Source of the DNA: Glandiceps talaboti | Lineage: Eukaryota; Hemichordata; Enteropneusta; Spengelidae | NCBI RefSeq assembly: GCF_964340395.1 | Contig: NC_135562.1 | Span: 20,404,626-20,468,625 of the forward strand | Direction of reading: 5' to 3' | DNA: 64,000 nt | In this document: piece by piece, positions 1-12,359 of the stretch | Layout: every line of letters starts with the position of its first letter | How positions within the stretch are numbered: position 1 is the first letter of the stretch | Made by a program: the position numbers and the translations under genes | Notes under the pieces: generated by a model | What the model saw: only the letters and a program-made list of their open reading frames with translations | Told to the model about the DNA's origin: nothing | Databases searched by the model: none

Positions 1-90
1 AAAAAATCGACAGGTAATGTTATAGCCTTATACATACCGGTATATTCAGTGAGACTCAAAGTTACATTTAAGAACATTTCATTTCTCCCT

Positions 91-209
<119 letters not shown>

Positions 210-608
210 GGAACACGCCTACGCTAAATTCATTTCTGCAAACTAAATGTGTACATGCTTTGATAATAGATTAGGTATTATATATTTTCCCGCCATTTTA
301 AAATATGTGCCTACCATTTATCAATGAATATCATTGAATGAATTCGTTATACTAAAAAGGTTCGAAACTACTTGGTATACACTGGAGAACAGTGGATAAT
401 GTCCCATGAAAGCAAATTAGGGAGATCTAATCTATGAATACTTACAATATCTCTTTGCTATCTATATCTCTGTGTCATATTATATCTGTAGTTATATATG
501 TATACATACATATATTATAATCCCTAACTCTGTCTGTCATTCTGTATATCTATGTCTCTCTCTATATATCTCTACCTCTGTACCTATATGTCTGTCTGCC
601 TGTCTGTT

Positions 609-610
<2 letters not shown>

Positions 611-698
<88 letters not shown>
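611..698. repeat. (TC)n microsatellite
   Basis: Pure CT dinucleotide run. The flanks carry looser TATC/TGTC tracts. No coding signal. Confidence 0.95.
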
Positions 699-701
<3 letters not shown>

Positions 702-959
702 TTTCAATTGAAAAGAAATTAGGGGAGACATATTAAATGAATACGTACAATATCTCTTCTCTGCCTATATATCTGTCAGTTTTTCTGTGTCGGTCTGTCC
801 TGTTATATACATAGTCTTTTTTTTTTGTTTATTTCCCACTTAAGAATGTTATACATGTATGTTATATATATATATATGTCTACCATTTATCATTCTATAA
901 ATTCATTACACTAAAAAGGCAGGAAACTACTTGGTATACGCTGGAGAACAGTGTATAGT

Positions 960-1265
<306 letters not shown>

Positions 1266-2157
1266 GCAACATGATGTAGGTTGTGTGAAATAGTATATGA
1301 ATGAACGATGTCTAGTGCCAAAATTAACAGACTGAGTATCTGGTGATTTTGTATACATCACTCACACTGAACAAATCTTTCATTTCAACCAAACTCGCAA
1401 GATGTCATCCCATACTGACGATTTGAAAGTGCGCCCACAACGACGAATGTTTCGGTCTATGTTCATTTCAAACAGTATGTCGTTATCAATGCATGAATTC
1501 ATAAAATTGGAGTAGAAAGGTGGCATAAAGGAATGAATCATGCTAAAGATACCACGAGTAACTGGATCATTATCGGTTTAACATTGGTGTTCTAAGTTGG
1601 CACACTTTTAGGTTGCCATGACAGTGTTGCTGATATTAAAATATTTCTTTAATACTCCAAATCCGATGTATTGGATTCCCGCCAACTAACGCTAACTTCA
1701 GCCAACCCGACACTGCCAACCAGGTATACTGTGTTTAAGGTAGGCGGCAGCTGCGAAGGACGTGCACACAATCTCCTGTCACCAGAAAACAAAAAATTAC
1801 AAAATGAGACGATGCAATGCACATGCGTTAGTTGTGTTCTTATATTCTCTTATATTCATATTTTCTTTAAAGTATTCGCACTTACTTGAAGAAGCATATT
1901 TGCTGAATGACCAAATTTATATATAAACATCCCACAAAAGTACAATTTGGACGATACCTCTTTCAGAACTGTTTACACATGGACGTAAATCAAATGTACA
2001 CTGTACCACCAACAACTAATGGGGGGGGGGGGGGGTAATTGACATTTTACGTCACATGGACGCTTATTGTATTTTTCAACGGGAAAAACTAATCAGCAAA
2101 AATTGCAAAACGGTATAGAACAAAATTAAAAAGAAAAGTACTTAAAGCAAAGTGGCC
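1266..2157. other. Unassigned stretch
   Basis: AT-rich sequence with a run of about 15 G near 2022. I see no conserved exon, RNA gene or transposon terminus here. Confidence 0.5.
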
Positions 2158-2476
2158 ATATGGGTGAGGATTGGGTATTTATTTTGGATATTTAATCTTT
2201 TCATGGCTTTCTCATTGAAAAATCAAATATGAAACACATATGCCAAGTCCTCGGTTGTAATTCAATAAATTACAGAAGATTGATATATATGTAAAAGCTT
2301 TGTTATTGTACATGCAATAACAAACTTTTTATACACTTTTGAGCTTTTTGCACTGAATCGAGCTACAAACAGACTTGGTCTATGTTTTTTCACATTGATC
2401 TTTCAAGTAGGAAGCCATGATAAAATTGTTTTATATATTACAATCCAAAATAAATACCCAATCCTCATTCATATGA
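2158..2476. mobile_element. Foldback MITE with ~90-bp inverted repeats
   Basis: The left arm begins near 2159 (ATATGGGTGAGGATTGGG) and the right arm ends near 2475 with its imperfect reverse complement (CCCAATCCTCATTCATAT). The arms stay similar for about 90 bp around an AT-rich centre. A partial relative of the right arm lies at 44850-44935. No clear target duplication was identified. Confidence 0.7.
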
Positions 2477-2588
2477 CAACTTTAAATGAAGAAACACCAA
2501 TGTACCAATTTTGAAAGAATTGTTGATTCAGATGCTCTTTATAATCATATTCATACTGTAACAATATAATTGTTATTTATTTGTTTGG

Positions 2589-2589
<1 letters not shown>

Positions 2590-2621
<32 letters not shown>

Positions 2622-2622
2622 T
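2590..2622. repeat. (GTT)n microsatellite
   Basis: Short run of GTT/TTG triplets. Confidence 0.9.
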
Positions 2623-2731
2623 TAAATCATCAATATTATAATTCTCAGAGGAATAAATGGGCATAACCCGACATAATACAATCACTCATGATCACTGCAA
2701 CGATTTTTTAAATGTGATTTTACCACCATAC

Positions 2732-2824
2732 CTCATTTGCTTGAAATCCAAATTTAATCAATTCCTTCAAGGTTTGTTTCCTTGATTTGGTGTTCGTGTT
2801 TGTAAGAAAGAAAATCTTCTTGCC
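2732..2824 (-). CDS. Isolated exon of a PGP/PDXP-type HAD phosphatase
   Basis: The minus strand has a 31-codon phase-0 exon bounded by a TTGCAG acceptor at its upper edge and a GTATGG donor at its lower edge. It reads GKKIFFLTNTNTKSRKQTL and continues to FGFQANE. This matches the region around HAD motif II of phosphoglycolate/pyridoxal phosphatases, where the family normally has FVTNNSTKSR. The catalytic DxDG motif should lie in the preceding exon, at higher coordinates, and I could not find it. Either introns are very long (transposons occupy both sides) or this is a gene fragment. The match to the family is by motif recognition; completeness is unknown. Confidence 0.65.
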
Positions 2825-3032
2825 CTGCAACGTAAAAATATAACAACACTATTGTGGAAAACGAAAGAATTTGAAAGGAGGTGCAATCTATGATTTAAAC
2901 AACGAGGGCGCTGTTACGAATTGAATTTCGAACGTTTCAATTGCACCAGGCACAGGGTGTTTGGAGTACGACCCTTTCCATATGACCCCGTAACATAAAA
3001 CAAATGGCAAATGTTAATCGTGCTTGCCATAA

Positions 3033-5070
3033 GGGACCGGTCGATTGGGAGGGGGGTCACCCTGTTTTTGAAATTGGCAGTAGGGGGGGGGGGTCATGCT
3101 GTTTTCAAAATTGTGGAGGGGGGGGGGGTCATTGTGTTTTGGATTGTGATAGAAGAAAAAAATCCTTTTTCTACAATGGCATATAGCAAGTTGTCTGAAA
3201 TGTGGTACATGTAAATATTTGTTTTTCTCCCTGTTTCTTACATGAATTCTTACTTATTCGTTCAAGCATAACTATAAATATACATATACATGTATTACCA
3301 AGCTACCACACTAGTTACAGAACATGTCATGTAAATGCTTGGCTGTTTCACAATCAGTGCTTCACTTATATTGCACTTTGGGGCAAAAGTGAACTTGAAG
3401 GTTTCGTAATGGTAATCTTCATACATAGTTTATAAAAGAAGTTAATCTAAAATGTTCCCTACTCGTCACTATGAACTTGTCAGAAGGGATTAACCCACTT
3501 TCTATTTGGATACTACATGTCATTGACACTACAAATCACCACATCTCATCAGATTCCAGTTTCTATTATACACTAGGTATGACCACCTAAAGTTCTCTAA
3601 CATACCGGTGACTTTATTTACTATACATGCAATATTAATGCCACTATACCAATGTTACGGGGCCATTTTTATGTGACATGGGAAACTCATTTAAAACTTA
3701 CATCTACGTTAGCTATTCCAAGCTTGGAAATATTACCTCAAAGGCTATGAATAACCTAAACATTACCTTAATAGAAGCAAAAAACTGCAGATCTGCCAGG
3801 GGAAAACGTCCAAGGACTCCCTCATCCCCAGAGGTCACTCAAACATTCAACCAACACTCAGATGCACCAACAACCTATTTACTGTCATAATGGTATTAAA
3901 CTTTTCTTAAATATTTTCACCCTATTCTAATTTGAGATGATAGTCTTTTAAAGATGTGAAATGTTTGCCAAGGTAGTCTAAAATTGCCTTAAACTCCAAA
4001 TCTCCCCTACCAATGATACTACCAGTAGATGTGCTGACCTTTACTACATGTAAATAATGATGCCATTTAACTGTTTAAGAACATATTTCAATCCTGTGTT
4101 ATAAAAAATAGTTTCTGATACTTGATGGTGCTGTCTTGTAAAGCATGGATTAAGTTATTGCTTGAAAGGGTCTGAATAGCCTAAAAATTGGAAAAATCCT
4201 CCAGGGCTTCTAGAGGGAGACCCCTTTGGATCCCCCACATGAGGTGGACATATCCCAGTTTCAAGCTCTTCCCCTCTGTCAAGATGCTATCAAAGTATAT
4301 TTCAAAAATATTTCAACCCTGTGTAGTTGCTTTTTGCATGTTGGTGCTGTCTTTCTAGTAAAGCTTGGACATTATTGTCTGAAAGGGTCTGAATAGTCTC
4401 AAAATTGACTTTTCAGAGTAAAAAACCTCCAGGACTTCTAGGGGGAGACCCCCTAGGAACCCCCCCCCCCACTACATGAGGTGTACACATCCCAGTCTCA
4501 AGCTCTTCCCCCTACTTCTTACTGTCAAGATGCTATCAAACTTAATATTTCAAATATATTTTTTTCTTTTTACATGTTGGTGCTGTCTTGTAAAGCTTGG
4601 AAATTATTGTCTGAAAGGGCCTGAATAGTCTCAAAATTGATTTTTCAGAGTAAAAAACCTCCAGGGCTTCTAGGGGGAGACCCCCTAGGACCCCCATAAG
4701 AGATATACATATTCCCTGCTCAAGCTTTCAAATATCTTTCACTGTCAAGATGATATTAAACTCCTTTTGGAATATATTTACCCTGTGTAGCCAATAATTA
4801 CAATTATGATAGTGCTAACCCAGGATCTTATAAAGTAGATGCAAGACAGTCAAGCAGTCCACACTGAGTCACGATAAAAAAATACCTGTCAAGTGAATAT
4901 TATATATATGGGGGGGGGGTCATCATGTTTTAGAATTAAGTGATAGGGGGGGGGGGTCAGCCTGTTTTTGATTTTACAGATAGGGGGGGGGGGTCAGTGA
5001 CTTTTTGTCGGCCCAATTTAAGAATCCACCACCCCCCTCCCCCAGGCTGAAGAAACTGACCGGTCCCTAA
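3033..5070 (+). mobile_element. G-ladder DNA transposon, family 1 (complete copy)
   Basis: It starts with AGGGACCGGTC at about 3034 and ends with GACCGGTCCCT at about 5069, a terminal inverted repeat. Near each end lie ladders of G runs followed by TCA and a TGTTTT block, spaced 30-45 bp apart (about 3049-3140 and 4911-4995). The two ladders have the same strand orientation, not inverted. The interior has roughly three ~220-bp tandem units (about 4130-4790) containing a shared motif CTAGGGGGAGACCCCCTAGG. No transposase ORF is present, so it is probably non-autonomous. A second copy lies at 59644-61580 in the opposite orientation, and fragments of the interior occur near 10100-10330 and 38240-38520. 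Confidence 0.7.
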
Positions 5071-5185
5071 AGTCTTCATCCCATCTATCTCAACCCGATT
5101 AACATTTAACATTTCCCTTTTGAAATGCGTCGGTTTTTTCAGCACTACTACAACTCGTAAAATTAAGGACATCAGATAAAAGTTG

Positions 5186-5360
5186 AAGCCAGGTATCCGC
5201 TAGTCTATCTGCTAAACCTCGGATGTTCTTCCCGATAGAATACGACACACGCCCGAACATCGCTATCAAGGATGTGTTCGGGCAAGCCATCACTGCGAAC
5301 TTCGTTCGCTTATAGTATCGAAAGAAAGCCCGAACGTCTAGCAGCAAGACTAGGTATCCG
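5186..5360. mobile_element. MITE with CTAG...CTAGAC inverted ends (copy 1)
   Basis: This element begins with CTAGTCTATCTGCTAAACC and ends with GTCTAGCAGCAAGACTAG, imperfect inverted repeats. It is the reverse complement of the copy at 9913-10098, sharing the CGTTCGGGCTTTC and GCGAACGAAGTTCGCAGT blocks. It lies about 115 bp beyond the right end of the G-ladder element. Confidence 0.65.
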
Positions 5361-5803
5361 CTAGACATTTTATTGTGACGAAAGTACTTCGATTTCTTGG
5401 TCAGTGGGTGATCTCATTCGTCGATAGAAATCTTGAGTTTTACAATAGCAAATTTTATCTGCAGCGAAAATCAAGAACAATTCACAAGGCTGGAAGTAAT
5501 GTCTGTGACGGCGCAAAACCCTGGCTGATTCTTAGGCATACCTCACCCTAACACAGAACTAACGTTGATGGCGTAAAACTACATCACAAGTCACCGGTAA
5601 CTCACCCTTACAATCACACAGGACTGTGTCAATAGAGGATATAAAGTGAGGTATCAACTCTGACGTCAGTTCCATACAGCCAGCCTTTGTCATCTCACCT
5701 AGACCTGTGCATTGCTCCATTGGTGCAATTCAAGTTACCTCATTGAACAAATAATATTAGTGACATGTTATGATATAAATTGATAATACTGAACACCCCC
5801 CCC

Positions 5804-5834
5804 CCAACACACACACACACACACACACACACAC
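5804..5834. repeat. (CA)n microsatellite
   Basis: CA dinucleotide run following a short C run. Confidence 0.9.
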
Positions 5835-5880
5835 GTATATAGAGAATATAATTATTATGGTACTAATTTGTATTTATTCC

Positions 5881-6338
5881 AGCTAAAAGTCCAATTGAGC
5901 TTGCAATAAAGTGTAGTTACAACCCATTTCAAGTTACATTCAATGGTCTCTTCGATACAACCACGCAGAAACCAATAAGAAACTATGGATGCTACACTTT
6001 AAGATAACAAAATTGAATGCATACCGTTTCTAGCTATCTTGTCTAAATGAAGTTATATGTAAAGTGCCACCATGCAGACATCATATCCAACATTGGCTCC
6101 GAAAACATTTACAGGTAATGATATTTAAAGTCTTTTCATACCTTGACTTGGATTATGTCTTGTGCAAATATTGACAATGGTATTCAATACTTTCACAGTA
6201 AAGAGGAGGAATTTTTTTCACTGACGTCAATATTGAATGACCCATTCTTCAACTTTCCCTATGACTTGCTATTCCTTCAAAGTTTGTGAAACTTGGACAA
6301 CGTAGAAAGTGTGTATGTCGTCACCTTTGACAGAAATG

Positions 6339-6420
<82 letters not shown>

Positions 6421-6874
6421 AAAAGTCCAATTGAGCTTGCAATAAAGTGTAGTTACAACCCATTTCAAGTTACATTCAATGGTCTCTTCGATACAACCAC
6501 GCAGAAACCAATAAGAAACTATGGATGCTACACTTTAAGATAACAAAATTGAATGCATACCGTTTCTAGCTATCTTGTCTAAATGAAGTTATATGTAAAG
6601 TGCCACCATGCAGACATCATATCCAACATTGGCTCCGAAAACATTTACAGGTAATGATATTTAAAGTCTTTTCATACCTTGACTTGGATTATGTCTTGTG
6701 CAAATATTGACAATGGTATTCAATACTTTCACAGTAAAGAGGAGGAATTTTTTTCACTGACGTCAATATTGAATGACCCATTCTTCAACTTTCCCTATGA
6801 CTTGCTATTCCTTCAAAGTTTGTGAAACTTGGACAACGTAGAAAGTGTGTATGTCGTCACCTTTGACAGAAATG

Positions 6875-6957
<83 letters not shown>
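5881..6957. repeat. Perfect 536-bp tandem duplication ending in (GA)n
   Basis: Unit 1 (5881-6416) and unit 2 (6417 to about 6957) match base for base wherever I compared them. Each unit ends in a pure GA tract (about 6340-6418 and 6876-6956). The unit shows no exon I recognise. Such identity implies either a very recent tandem duplication or a collapsed-haplotype/assembly artefact. Confidence 0.9.
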
Positions 6958-6958
<1 letters not shown>

Positions 6959-7429
6959 GGACGAACAGGCACACAGACGGGCTGTTTTTTGGCTACAATC
7001 CCACCCCCACCCCACCCTCACGTAGTGAGGATGAGTCCCAGTTTCCAGGCTAGTCTCTGGCAGGGCCCCTTAAAGTGCGTTATATATATCTGTGTTCCTA
7101 GCAATTATCTACCCATTTATTCATGATCATTTCTATGCACCGGATTGTTAACTCGCAGTGTTATTCAACGCCTATTACTTTAACCCTCACCCTCACACAT
7201 CTGTGCCATTCGCTTGTTCTTTAGGGAAGCACTGGAGGAAAGCCAACTAGTTTTAACAAACATCAAGTGCAACGAACGACGGCGCTTACTGTAATTATCC
7301 ACAAATCAGAATCGACCATAATTGCATAGTGGAAAATCTTGCCAAAATTGATGCGCTTGTTTTTCTTAGATTAAAAACATAATTAAATAACAGTGAATAA
7401 ACTCGAGAATACTCGGTAGAAGTCATACT
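6958..7429. other. Unassigned stretch
   Basis: No gene, transposon end or repeat recognised. Confidence 0.5.
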
Positions 7430-7517
7430 CACAGGCACTCGAATCAATCTGTATGATTTAAAAAAAATGTATAGTAAACTTTTTAGAAAATCATACAGAT
7501 TGATTCGCGTGCCTGTG
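7430..7517. repeat. Inverted repeat, 30-bp arms
   Basis: Arms 7430-7459 and 7488-7517 are complementary with about three mismatches; the outer ends are CACAGGCAC and GTGCCTGTG. A 28-base AT-rich loop separates them. Probably a short foldback MITE or the remains of one. Confidence 0.75.
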
Positions 7518-7540
7518 GTGATATATGTACAAGTCTAATT

Positions 7541-7633
7541 CCTGACGACCGTGTTCCGATTTTAGACGACGTTATGAGATACACGCACGGTCGACGACGA
7601 AAACGACGACGTTTTAAGAACACGGTCGTCAGG
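7541..7633. repeat. Inverted repeat, perfect 16-bp arms
   Basis: CCTGACGACCGTGTTC at 7541-7556 is matched exactly by GAACACGGTCGTCAGG at 7618-7633. The intervening 61 bases are rich in CGACGA motifs. It lies just 23 bp from the preceding inverted repeat. Confidence 0.8.
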
Positions 7634-7740
7634 AGCCAGACTAAGGTCATACCTCCACCAACGTCCAATACGGTCTCAGCTTTCCTTCTCATAAGGCAGT
7701 TAGACCATGACGTCATGTTGTACTGAAAGAGGGTTTTCAC

Positions 7741-8528
7741 ATATTAAGCACTTATACCGTCATAGGCAAATACGGACGTTAACCTGAATGAACACGACCA
7801 AAACAACAATACAGACTCTAGTCTTTTGACAATATTTAACGTCATTGAAACCATCTGTAATTCTATATGCAAATCTTTAGATTCCACCAATCAAAAATTG
7901 TGGTATTTTTCAGACACTGCATTCGACATGCGTTCGTAGGTTTTCTAGCCTGGTTGCTTTCAAGTGAAAGTGAAGAACGGTAATGGTGCTGCTTATGTTT
8001 TTGAGAAGACGTTTTTTGTGGCAACCTTTATTTGTCAGAGGTGAAACTCGAGGGTAAAAGTAGTAAAACATAGTTAGAGTTATACATGTACTTGGAATTC
8101 AACAAGCTCTGGTGATTCTCCTCAGAACGTAATCGAGCAGCACAGTTACGCAACTATATCGTACCATTACTTGTACTTACTCTTTGTCATGTTAATTTCC
8201 ATAAGTCGACTTTCGTCGAAGACGTTAACTATTGTCAATGAATTACTTAGTGGGTTATCACCTTTAGAAGCACTAATTTAGTCAGGAGCACACTAGAACA
8301 ATCAGCTGAGTAAGTTAACTGTAAGTTAGTATAAAATGGTTCTGCCAGTCGCCGACGACACCTAAGAAAAAAAAAAAATCTTTACATTTTACAAAAATAA
8401 AGTGTATGCTTTTAGTTTTCTTTCCAACATTCTGGTGAAATTCGGTGTTTTTGCACAAACATTTTCTCAATGTTTATTCGATAAAGTAGTAGTTGCGGCA
8501 TCAGTTACAGTCACTGCTGTGAAAAAAA
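7741..8528. other. Unassigned stretch
   Basis: AT-rich DNA without a recognised gene, RNA or repeat boundary. Confidence 0.5.
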
Positions 8529-8896
8529 ATGTTTGGTTCCGGTTCCGGTTACCCGACCCCCACCTAGTTTGTCACGCCCACCCTAAAATTTTTTTACGTA
8601 TTCGAGAAAAATAATAAAATCGCGAAAAAAAATTGTGAAGTCTCGCAAGAAATAGTGGGTGCGGAAACTGACATCAACTTAAAAACACAATATAAAACTG
8701 TTCTTCTAATCTGTAATTGCTGTACATCTGATGAGAAGAAACCAATAACACAGAGACCATTTGAAAAACAACGGAAAACATAACAATCTGATCGATCTAG
8801 ACACTCACATATGAAAAAATATGTATAAAACAATAAAATGAAAAATCTACCCACCCTACCTATTCTAAAATTGAGCGTAATCGGAACCTCACAATT
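8529..8896. mobile_element. MITE with TGGTTCCGRTTA ends (full copy)
   Basis: The left end reads TTTGGTTCCGGTT and the right end, read on the minus strand, TGAGGTTCCGATTA. These form inverted terminal repeats. Two more copies lie at 45687-46010 (near full length) and 61582-61753 (right half). The shared interior includes AGTGGGTGCGGAAACTGACA. There is no ORF. Confidence 0.75.
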
Positions 8897-9166
8897 TTAA
8901 TGGTAGGGAAGTGATCGACTATCGTCCGCGGCGGTTGACGCACGGAGGGTCCAAGCAGCTAGGTATTGTAGGGGCATTAGCGTGAGAGGGATATGATGTT
9001 TGGCAAAGAAAATGTTTAGAACAATATCCCTTGCACAAGTTCACAAGAATAAAATCGTACGAGAAAATGAATCACGGGGCAGAGTAAACTCTTTTCAAGT
9101 ATCCAAGTGATATAAATGTGTGAAAGTCCTTCTAAAGTTTCTTAACATACATGTATATTTACGAAC
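8897..9166. other. Intron-like sequence below the sulfotransferase exon
   Basis: Lies 3' of the sulfotransferase exon on its coding strand. I looked here for the expected last exon (GDWKNxFT) and did not find it. Confidence 0.4.
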
Positions 9167-9308
9167 CCTTTCTCATAAATTTGGCTTTTCTGATATCATT
9201 TTTCTTCATGTTTTTGAAACTGCAAAAACCTAGGATTTTGTCAACTGTTTCCTCGGATAACGTCTTGTCCAGAAATGCTGCCAGATCTGTTATTGTTTTC
9301 CTTGGATC
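9167..9308 (-). CDS. Isolated penultimate exon of a cytosolic sulfotransferase
   Basis: On the minus strand a TTTCCAG acceptor is followed by 47 codons plus one base and a GTTCGT donor. The peptide runs from DPRKTITDLAAFLDKTLSEE through SFKNMKKND to KFMRKG. This is the SULT-family segment just before the C-terminus. The RKG at the exon end begins the conserved PAPS 3'-phosphate-binding loop RKGxxGDWKxxFT, which continues in the last exon in known SULT genes. Neither that last exon nor upstream exons with the PAPS P-loop were found within reach. It could be part of a gene with long transposon-filled introns, or an orphan fragment. Confidence 0.75.
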
Positions 9309-9912
9309 CTGGAAATTCAAGATACAATGATGGAATTAAGCTGTTTTATGGCCACATATCATAACGCTCAAGACCGATGAGGGCGCAGTGACACGACGTA
9401 GCTCACATTCTAGAAATGTTTATTTGTTTGACCATAGTTTAATACAGTTAAGCGAGGACTTTCTAAAAGATAGTATATTTTCTGACTAATTCATGCAGCC
9501 CAAATGTTTTATATTCATATTGAGAAACCAAAATCAACATTTCGATCGTGGTATCTGCTAGGAGAGACGAGCAAAGTACAAGTTTGTCAGACGACCGGAT
9601 ATCAATCGAGAATCAAAAAATACAAATAAAAATAAATATTAAAATGTATAGTTACGTCGATATGAGATCGAATTGTGTGAGTGTATCCTAATTGATTTTA
9701 ATGTACTAATTTATTTTAATGTACTGTAATTTATTCTAATTTATTGTAATTGTTTCTCATTTATTCTAATGTAGCCCAGCCTTCTGACTGATCTCGAGGC
9801 GAGTTTGATATGTGAATCAGTGAGTTATAATTAATTCAAAGTAATTTCTGATTAGCTTACGATCAATTCTACTATAGGTACAGTGAAAAGGTAGGGGGAA
9901 AGCTAGTCTTGC

Positions 9913-10098
9913 TGCTAGACGTTCGGGCTTTCTTTTGATACTATAAGCGAACGAAGTTCGCAGTGAGGGCTTGCCCTACTATAAGCGAACGAAGTTCACA
10001 GTCAGGGCTTGCCCTAACATCCTCGATAGCTATGTTCGGTTGTGTGTCGTATTAATATTGTATCGGAAGAACATCCGAGGTCTAGCAGATAGACTAGG
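9913..10098. mobile_element. MITE with CTAG...CTAGAC inverted ends (copy 2)
   Basis: It runs from CTAGTCTTGCTGCTAGAC to GTCTAGCAGATAGACTAG, inverted relative to the copy at 5186-5360. Inside, a ~40-bp block containing ACTATAAGCGAACGAAGTTC is tandemly duplicated. It abuts the dispersed repeat that follows. Confidence 0.7.
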
Positions 10099-10894
10099 GG
10101 AAAGCTTGAGATGGGTATATGTACACCTCTCATAGGGTCCAAGGAGGATTATTAATTTTTACTCCTGAAAGTCAATTTTGAGCCTATTCAGACAATAATT
10201 TCCAAACTTTATAAGACAACAGTGTCAACACCAACATGCAAAAAGCAACTACATATGGTTGAAATATTTTTGAAATATAGTTTGATAGCATCTTGACAGT
10301 AAGAGGTAGGGGAAGAGCTTGAGACTGGACAGATAGACATAAACACAAACACACGCAAGCGCGCGCACACACATTTCTTTCATCATATCAACCCAAAATG
10401 AACTAAAAAATACAAGCAAGTCCAAACCAACCAAATATTCAAAAAGATATGCAATATGTATAAACTTTTTTATGTTACATTTGAAATTCAAGGCAATCAA
10501 CAACTTTTTAAAAAAAATCTTCGTCTGAATAGAAATATAAAATAACTCATAAAAAGAGAAATTGTTCTTTACAGATATTCATAAAAAATATATACATTCT
10601 CCACTATTTTCAAAACGAGACTATTTCAGTCCAAAGTCCAACCGGAAGAGTCTATGTTCACATGGCGACAGTGTTCTGACGTCACTGTGTGACTATATGA
10701 TGCAGATCTCCACTGTTTATTCTGACGTCACTGTGCAATGACGATAGGATGCACCTCTCCGCTCTGCATATTCCGACGTCATGGTACTACTACAGGGTGA
10801 AACCCGGGAACGTCACTTCTCTCGGTGAACTTGATCTCTGTTCCTCAGTATGTTCACTATACCCTTTATCTCCTTCAAGTTATGTTCAGATCAT
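10099..10894. repeat. Dispersed repeat, copy 1 of an ~800-bp family
   Basis: Homologous in the same orientation to 38240-39077. The left part (about 10099-10330) is a fragment of the G-ladder element interior (TTTGATAGCATCTTGACAGT). The rest contains CA-rich DNA and repeated TGACGTCA-like CTGACGTCACTGTG blocks. Homology ends near TCAGATCATTTACT in both copies. Confidence 0.75.
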
Positions 10895-12280
10895 TTACTT
10901 CTTATGCTTTCCTTTTTTCACATATTTTCCTAAAATTTGAAAGAAAAATACGAATTCTCAGATTTGCAGTTAAAATTATATACAAAGTCGTCATAACTGA
11001 ATACATTGCCGAGTCCCTAATATATACCCACAACTAATAGATACAATGAAATTTGCTACTTGTGTCAGTACACTCTTTGTGGCACGTAAACGTTATAGTA
11101 CACTAAACAAATACAACCCATAATAACAAAGCGTTTTCTGTCAGTACCACAATCGTTTATGTATAGCATCCATATAAAGTGTAAAAGTATACTGTTTCAT
11201 GTGCTAATTGCCCACATTAGAAAGGCCACATGCCAGGCTTGTAATTAAACCAACTGAAACAGTCTATGAATGCTATAAATGAGTGTGGCACACAGAGAAA
11301 GTTCTTCACTTCACTGTTACTCATTGTAAGCAACAGTTTATCAACTCATTATCATTTTGAGGATCTGATCGGACTGTTGAATTTGATTCGCTTGGTTGTG
11401 GTCTCTCGATAGCTGTGCAAGATTATAAACACAGAAAATTATATTACATTTTAACAGATATATTAAGTGCCAACTAACATTAATTTGAAAGTATATATGG
11501 AAACTCTTTGACCCTTAAAATGTGGATGATCACTGCAAGGGTAATTAATCAAATGATTAAACTAATGAACGAATAATTTCCTTGGATGTATTTTATTACC
11601 AAGTACAAATATATTTCACTTCTTACCTCGATTGGAAAATTTTCTTGGACTTGCAGACGTACAATGCTGCATCTAGAAAGAAAAAATAACAGCAATGTAC
11701 ATATAAAAAGAACGGCAACGTCAACTGCAAATGACGATGGCGTGTTTTACATTATAGCTCTGTCTATACTAAATTCAAGTTCACGTCCTTAAACAATAAT
11801 TAATCACCCAAGATGAATAAATAAAATGTAATAAATAAATAAGTTTATAAACAGACAAATAAATAAATAAATACACAACAAACAAACATACATACATACA
11901 TACATACATACATACATACATACAAATAAATATATAAATAAATACATATTTGTGATAAATTAGCGAGGGACTAGAAAATATTAACAAGTCTCGGATTAAA
12001 TAGTTGAGGCTAGTATTAAGAACAAAAGTATATTGTTTTGAAACACGGCAATAACATGAATTCTCTCTTAATTTGAAAATCTTGACAAGATGGTTAGGAA
12101 AATAAAATTACTTTTTTACTTATAAATGTTTGTAAATAAGTCAAGTTCATAATAAAAATAAACAGAATTAATCACCAGGAAGACGACATAATGGCAACAA
12201 TAAAGACATTAAGAGTAATAATAGTTGATACATTTGTAGTTATATTTAAGCAATAACCCCCGCCGAAGGAGGGTATACAC
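10895..12280. other. Unassigned AT-rich stretch
   Basis: Contains a CATA tetranucleotide tract (about 11886-11924) and AATA-rich DNA. No gene recognised. Confidence 0.5.
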
Positions 12281-12359
12281 GAGATTTTGGTACAATTCGC
12301 GACATATAGCACGAGCCGAATGGCGAGTGCTATATGGAGCGAATTGTACCAAAATCGAG
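12281..12359. repeat. Hairpin with ~37-bp arms
   Basis: GAGATTTTGGTACAATTCGC at 12281 pairs with GCGAATTGTACCAAAATC at about 12339-12356. The arms meet at a 4-base loop around 12318-12321. The pairing includes the CATATAGCAC/GTGCTATATG blocks with a few mismatches. An AT dinucleotide tract follows. Likely a short foldback element. Confidence 0.8.

Noticed and set aside
7655-7740. Minus-strand segment ending VLDVGGG at a GTATGA donor-like site, resembling methyltransferase motif I
   Set aside because: The match is too short, no acceptor is evident, and an in-frame stop lies just upstream. No second methyltransferase motif was found nearby.
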